A stretch of DNA of 64,000 bases from JAWUWD01 sp034112085 (GTDB taxonomy: Bacteria > Bacteroidota > Bacteroidia > Cytophagales > Cyclobacteriaceae), in the NCBI GenBank assembly GCA_034112085.1, contig JAWUWD010000138.1, positions 30,854-94,853 on the forward strand. The letters are read 5' to 3'. The notes beneath the pieces are model-generated. The model did not search any database. It worked only from the letters and a program-made list of their open reading frames with translations, and was not told where the DNA came from. Both the position numbers and the translations under genes were made by a program. Shown one piece after another: positions 60,470 through 64,000 of this stretch. Position 1 is the stretch's first letter; each line of letters starts with the position of its first letter.

Positions 60470-60838
60470 ATGGGCGAAAAAGAAAAAAAAGCATACATGT
60501 TGTTGAAATCTGTGATTTTTCATTATCATGGATTAGATGAAGATGAAATTGCCAACCTCAACGAAACCGCAGATGAGCTTGGCGCTCACGAAGCGTTAGT
60601 ATGGGCTGAGGAGTTCATCACTTCAGATCATATCTCTGCATTTGATAGAGCCCGTGAATACCTAAATGACATCATCGGTGATTTCCCCAAAGATAAACGT
60701 ATAGAATATATCCATTTGGTGTGGAAAGCGAATATGCTCAAAGGATACATTACTGAAATGGAAGCAACTGCAATGCTTAAATTTGCTCAAGATTGGAGTG
60801 TTCAGGACGAATTAATTACTCTGGTCAAACAGCAATAG
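60470..60838 (+). CDS. TerB-like helical acidic protein
   Basis: 122 residues, all-alpha and acidic. The pattern DGLDEDEIANLNETADEL-like helix, then ITEMEATAMLKFAQDWSVQD, resembles the TerB/DjlA N-terminal fold (four-helix cluster). No signal peptide. Own promoter element upstream. Assignment is tentative and function unknown. Confidence 0.55.
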   Translation: MGEKEKKAYMLLKSVIFHYHGLDEDEIANLNETADELGAHEALVWAEEFITSDHISAFDRAREYLNDIIGDFPKDKRIEYIHLVWKANMLKGYITEMEATAMLKFAQDWSVQDELITLVKQQ

Positions 60839-60874
60839 CCTTATTACATATTTCAAAATTACTAATTAAAAATT

Positions 60875-63409
60875 ATGAGAACCCTCTTGATAATTATTGG
60901 ATGCTTATCCTTCTTTCATGTACAGTCTCAACAAGATCTAACTTATTACTTACCTTCTAGCGTCACTTATAGCGCAGATATCCCAACTCCAAAGGAAGTG
61001 ATCGGACATGAGGTTGGAGAATGGCATGTCAGCCATGATAAGCTCATCAAGTATATGGAGACATTGGCTAACACTTCTGATCGAATCACCATCAAAGAAC
61101 ATGGTAGAACGTTTGAGAATAGACCAATCCTATCACTCACTGTGACTTCTGCTAAGAATCATCAGATCTTAGAGAAGATTAGGGTAGAACATCTAAAACT
61201 TTCTGACCCTAATAAATCTACAACTATGGATACTGAGAACATGCCTTTAGTCGTGTATTTGGGATATAGTGTGCATGGTAACGAACCAAGTGGAAGTAAT
61301 GCTTCACTTCTTGTTGCCTATCATCTTGCCGCAGCGCAAGGTGATGAGATTGATGAGCTACTTAATAATACTATTATCATTTTAGATCCGAGTATAAATC
61401 CTGATGGTCTCAATCGATTTGCATCATGGGTGAACTCAACAAGAAATACCAATCCAGTTCCTGATGGCAACGATATTGAACACGATGAAGATTGGCCAGG
61501 AGGAAGAACCAACCATTACTGGTTTGATCTTAATCGCGATTGGTTGCCAGCTCAGTTGCCTGAATCTCAAGCCAGACTCACCAACTATCACAATTGGAAA
61601 CCTAACATTCTTACTGATCATCACGAAATGGGTACGAATAACACCTTCTTTTTTCAACCAGGGATCCCTAGTCGAAACAATCCATTAACTCCTCAGAAAA
61701 ATTATGATTTGACTGGTGAAATAGCAAAGTATCACGCCAAAGCATTCGATAAAATTGGCTCTTTATACTACAGTAAAGAAAGCTTTGATGATTTCTACTA
61801 CGGCAAAGGCTCTACCTACCCTGATATAAATGGCAGTGTAGGTATACTCTTCGAGCAGGCAAGAGTTGAGGGTCATGTACAAGAAAGTGATAATGGGATA
61901 ATAACTTTTCCCTTTGCGGTACGCAATCACTTTACTGCCTCCCTTTCTACCCTAGAAGCTGGCACTAACTTGAGAGTAGACATGTTAAATTATCAGCGTA
62001 AATTTTATAAGTCTGCAATGACTGAATCAAGTAACGATACAGATAAAGCTTATGTGATAGGGTCCAATGACCAGCATAGGTTGGATGCCTTTTTAACTAT
62101 GATAGAGAGACATGAAATTAATTTTAGTCCCATCACTAAGAACATCAATGCTGGAGGTAAGTCATTCAAAAAAGAATCTAGCTATATTATTCCTTTAGGT
62201 CAGCCTCAATATCGATTGATAAAATCAATATTTGAAAGAAGAACATCATTTCAAGATAGTCTTTTTTATGACGTATCGGCTTGGAATCTTGGGCTGGCAT
62301 TTGGATTGGATCATACTGCACTTACTGGTAAACAATTCCAACCAAGCTTATCTGGTGCCACCAAGAAAGTTGACAAAACCACTGGCCTAGCTAAAAGTGA
62401 TTATGCTTATACCCTAGATTGGAGTCAATATTATTCACATAAAGCCATGAATATGCTTCATACAAAAGGCATTATTACTAAAGTGGCATTGGAAGCTTTT
62501 GAAGATAACAATAGAACCTATCCCCGTGGTACTATCTTAATACCTGTAGGTATACAAAAGCAAAGCTCAGAACAAATTCATGGTGTATTAAAAACGATTC
62601 AAAAATTATGTGATGTGCCCATGTATTCTTTGAAAAGTGGATATACTTCAGGTTTCAACTTAGGCAGCCCACAATTTGCTCTTGTAAGACCTCAAAAGAT
62701 TTTACTCTTAGTTGGAGACGGTGTGAATAGCTATGATGCAGGTGAAGTGAGACATTTGATAGACTATCGTATGTCAATGCCAATGTCCTCGGTGAATATA
62801 TCAACATTTAATAGAGCTAATATTTCAAAATATAACACCATAATAATGGTGGACGGAAACTATGGAAGTCTTAAAGCTGACAAAGTCAAAAACTGGGTGC
62901 AATCAGGAGGGAATATCATCGCTATGAAGCGCGCAGCAAAATGGCTCAAAGACAAAGGTATAAACACCGCCTCTTTTAAGAAAAATGCAAAAGACAGTAC
63001 AAATAGACAGTTTGCCTATAATGATCGAAATAAAATAAGAGGTGCTCAAGCAATTGGTGGTTCTATATTTGAAGCAAAATTAGATCTAACACATCCAATT
63101 GGTTTCGGGTATAGCCAGGATAACATTAGTGTATTTCGAAGAGGAACCCTCTTTATGAAAAAAGGAAGAAATCCATATGTCAACCCATTGGTGTATACTG
63201 AAAATCCATTGCAAGCTGGGTACATCTCAGATGAAAATCTAAAGTTAATAAAAAGCTCAGCAGTGATAAACGTAAGTCATTTCGGAAGTGGGCGAGTGAT
63301 CTCATTTGCTGACAACCCAAATTTCAGGGCCTTCTGGTATGGTACAAATAGACTATTTTTAAATAGTCTATACTTTGCTCAGATTATTGATAAAGGCAGG
63401 ACTCGATAA
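60875..63409 (+). CDS. Secreted M14 family zinc carboxypeptidase
   Basis: 844 residues. Signal peptide (TLLIIIGCLSFFHVQSQ). The catalytic domain has zinc ligands in SVHGNEPSGSNASLL (His, Glu) and later DHHEMGTNNTFFF (His), a substrate region NPDGLNRFASWVNSTRN and Glu in GILFEQARVEGHVQ. A C-terminal region of about 350 residues (KILLLVGDGVNSYDAGEVRH, GRVISFADNPNFRAFWYG) looks like a class I glutamine-amidotransferase/ThuA-like fold often seen in M14 proteins of this phylum. Likely periplasmic or outer-membrane peptide degradation. Confidence 0.92.
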   Translation: MRTLLIIIGCLSFFHVQSQQDLTYYLPSSVTYSADIPTPKEVIGHEVGEWHVSHDKLIKYMETLANTSDRITIKEHGRTFENRPILSLTVTSAKNHQILEKIRVEHLKLSDPNKSTTMDTENMPLVVYLGYSVHGNEPSGSNASLLVAYHLAAAQGDEIDELLNNTIIILDPSINPDGLNRFASWVNSTRNTNPVPDGNDIEHDEDWPGGRTNHYWFDLNRDWLPAQLPESQARLTNYHNWKPNILTDHHEMGTNNTFFFQPGIPSRNNPLTPQKNYDLTGEIAKYHAKAFDKIGSLYYSKESFDDFYYGKGSTYPDINGSVGILFEQARVEGHVQESDNGIITFPFAVRNHFTASLSTLEAGTNLRVDMLNYQRKFYKSAMTESSNDTDKAYVIGSNDQHRLDAFLTMIERHEINFSPITKNINAGGKSFKKESSYIIPLGQPQYRLIKSIFERRTSFQDSLFYDVSAWNLGLAFGLDHTALTGKQFQPSLSGATKKVDKTTGLAKSDYAYTLDWSQYYSHKAMNMLHTKGIITKVALEAFEDNNRTYPRGTILIPVGIQKQSSEQIHGVLKTIQKLCDVPMYSLKSGYTSGFNLGSPQFALVRPQKILLLVGDGVNSYDAGEVRHLIDYRMSMPMSSVNISTFNRANISKYNTIIMVDGNYGSLKADKVKNWVQSGGNIIAMKRAAKWLKDKGINTASFKKNAKDSTNRQFAYNDRNKIRGAQAIGGSIFEAKLDLTHPIGFGYSQDNISVFRRGTLFMKKGRNPYVNPLVYTENPLQAGYISDENLKLIKSSAVINVSHFGSGRVISFADNPNFRAFWYGTNRLFLNSLYFAQIIDKGRTR

Positions 63410-63474
63410 TGATAAGCTAATCTGATGCAGCAAGGATGAATTTCTGTATTAGATAGATTATCTCTTTGAGGATA

Positions 63475-63508
63475 TTGACCCCTTTTATTTTCAAATCACT
63501 TATATTTG
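63475..63508 (+). promoter_or_regulatory. Promoter TTG-N23-TATATTTG of the last gene
   Basis: TTG at 63475-63477 and TATATTTG at 63501-63508, 23 bases apart. Predicted start near 63515, ATG at 63525. Confidence 0.55.
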
Positions 63509-63524
63509 TAAAAACGGTATAAAC

Positions 63525-64000
63525 ATGGTCAATAAGTATTTTTCCTTAGACAAAAATTACATCTTAGAAACAGCACAGCTGATTCAAAAAGATGTATTGT
63601 TGTATCGTCTATGTGAGACTGTAAAGAAAATCTATTCTCAACGATTCAATCCTCTAGGATTAATTGATGACACTATACTTAAAATTCAGTCACATGAACT
63701 CGAAGGCCTCCAAAATCTAGAGGAATTCTACAATACTTTATCTGGTGTCTACCGCTACAAGAATGGAAGTAACCAATTGGACTTGGTATTCGATGGACGT
63801 GATCATCTTGAGGTCTATAAACAAGAATGGGAACATGCTTTCGAAAAATGGGTATCTGAACTATGTCAAAGTCCATATATTATCAAAACTATCTTAGAAC
63901 TAACGGTCTTTCATCAAGACGGTAATCGCATAGATCTTCCTCTATCTCGTATGCAAGGATATATCCACAAGAAATTTGATCTCAAACTTTACAAGTTCAA
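63525..64000 (+). CDS. Unknown protein, C-terminus outside the window
   Basis: Open frame from ATG 63525 to the window end, about 158 residues visible. Cytoplasmic-looking, mixed alpha/beta (TAQLIQKDVLLYRLCETVKK, SGVYRYKNGSNQLDLVFDGR, ELTVFHQDGNRIDLPLSRM). I recognise no family. A good Bacteroidota promoter lies just before it. Confidence 0.7.
   Translation, partial: MVNKYFSLDKNYILETAQLIQKDVLLYRLCETVKKIYSQRFNPLGLIDDTILKIQSHELEGLQNLEEFYNTLSGVYRYKNGSNQLDLVFDGRDHLEVYKQEWEHAFEKWVSELCQSPYIIKTILELTVFHQDGNRIDLPLSRMQGYIHKKFDLKLYKF

Noticed and set aside
1..64000. CRISPR arrays, rRNA, tRNA, insertion sequences, integrase or phage genes
   Set aside because: None seen by eye on either strand; a covariance-model search would be needed to exclude small RNAs fully.

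Overview
The window looks like chromosomal DNA of a Bacteroidota bacterium, most likely order Cytophagales. The evidence is a complete gldK-L-M-N motility/secretion cluster with porP/sprF and sprE/porW, a fused MurF-alanine racemase, BshC for bacillithiol, several phylum-restricted DUF families (DUF4290, DUF4271, DUF6048, DUF6452, DUF6168, DUF5723), and promoters of the Bacteroidota TTG-N17-23-TAnnTTTG type. Base composition is AT-rich and even. Most genes are core genes. I see no rRNA, tRNA, CRISPR array, prophage or insertion sequence.

Layout. 1-6219: envelope and signalling genes on the minus strand: a cut-off DUF5723 barrel protein, its lipoprotein partner, a secreted protein with a decayed tail duplicate beside it, and a TPR sensor that has a kinase H-box but no ATPase domain. 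6261-10536: murA, a DUF4290 gene and a UvrD/PcrA helicase. 10616-17347: a receiver protein, a DUF3109 protein, rlmB, a methyltransferase, 5-formyl-THF cyclo-ligase, bshC and rimO. 17466-19831: a lipoprotein/DUF6048 pair, then an isolated unrecognised accessory gene beside a GC-richer hairpin element. 20023-24553: accD, a class I aldolase and the rplS-trmD-rimM-rpsP translation cluster.

24737-30155 is rich in signalling: an M23 peptidase coupled to a NarL-type regulator, a pseudo-receiver, a small antitoxin-like ORF and a large GAF-PAS-PAS membrane protein with no output domain. 30481-34546 has a lone HisA-like gene lacking a catalytic Asp, csaA and murF-alr. 34549-36652 is a tightly coupled four-gene operon (UbiA-like prenyltransferase, methyltransferase, anchored small-ligand-type domain, 47-residue peptide ending in CMGCGG). 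It is the best candidate here for an undescribed system. 36727-43813 is the F1Fo ATP synthase cluster without atpD/atpC, led by an M23 peptidase and a bactofilin. 43962-56373 holds sprE, PBP1a and uvrC, convergent with gldN-M-L-K and porP: the type IX secretion/gliding core. 56496-64000 holds hemD, a DUF4271 gene, hemW, a cyclase, a TerB-like protein, an M14 peptidase and a cut-off unknown gene.

Links between genes: murA, murF-alr, PBP1a, two M23 peptidases and bactofilin serve cell-wall growth. SprE, PorP and GldKLMN serve protein export and gliding. The rpsP cluster, rlmB, rimO and csaA serve translation. Several signalling proteins have input but no enzymatic output domain, and so probably act by protein contact.
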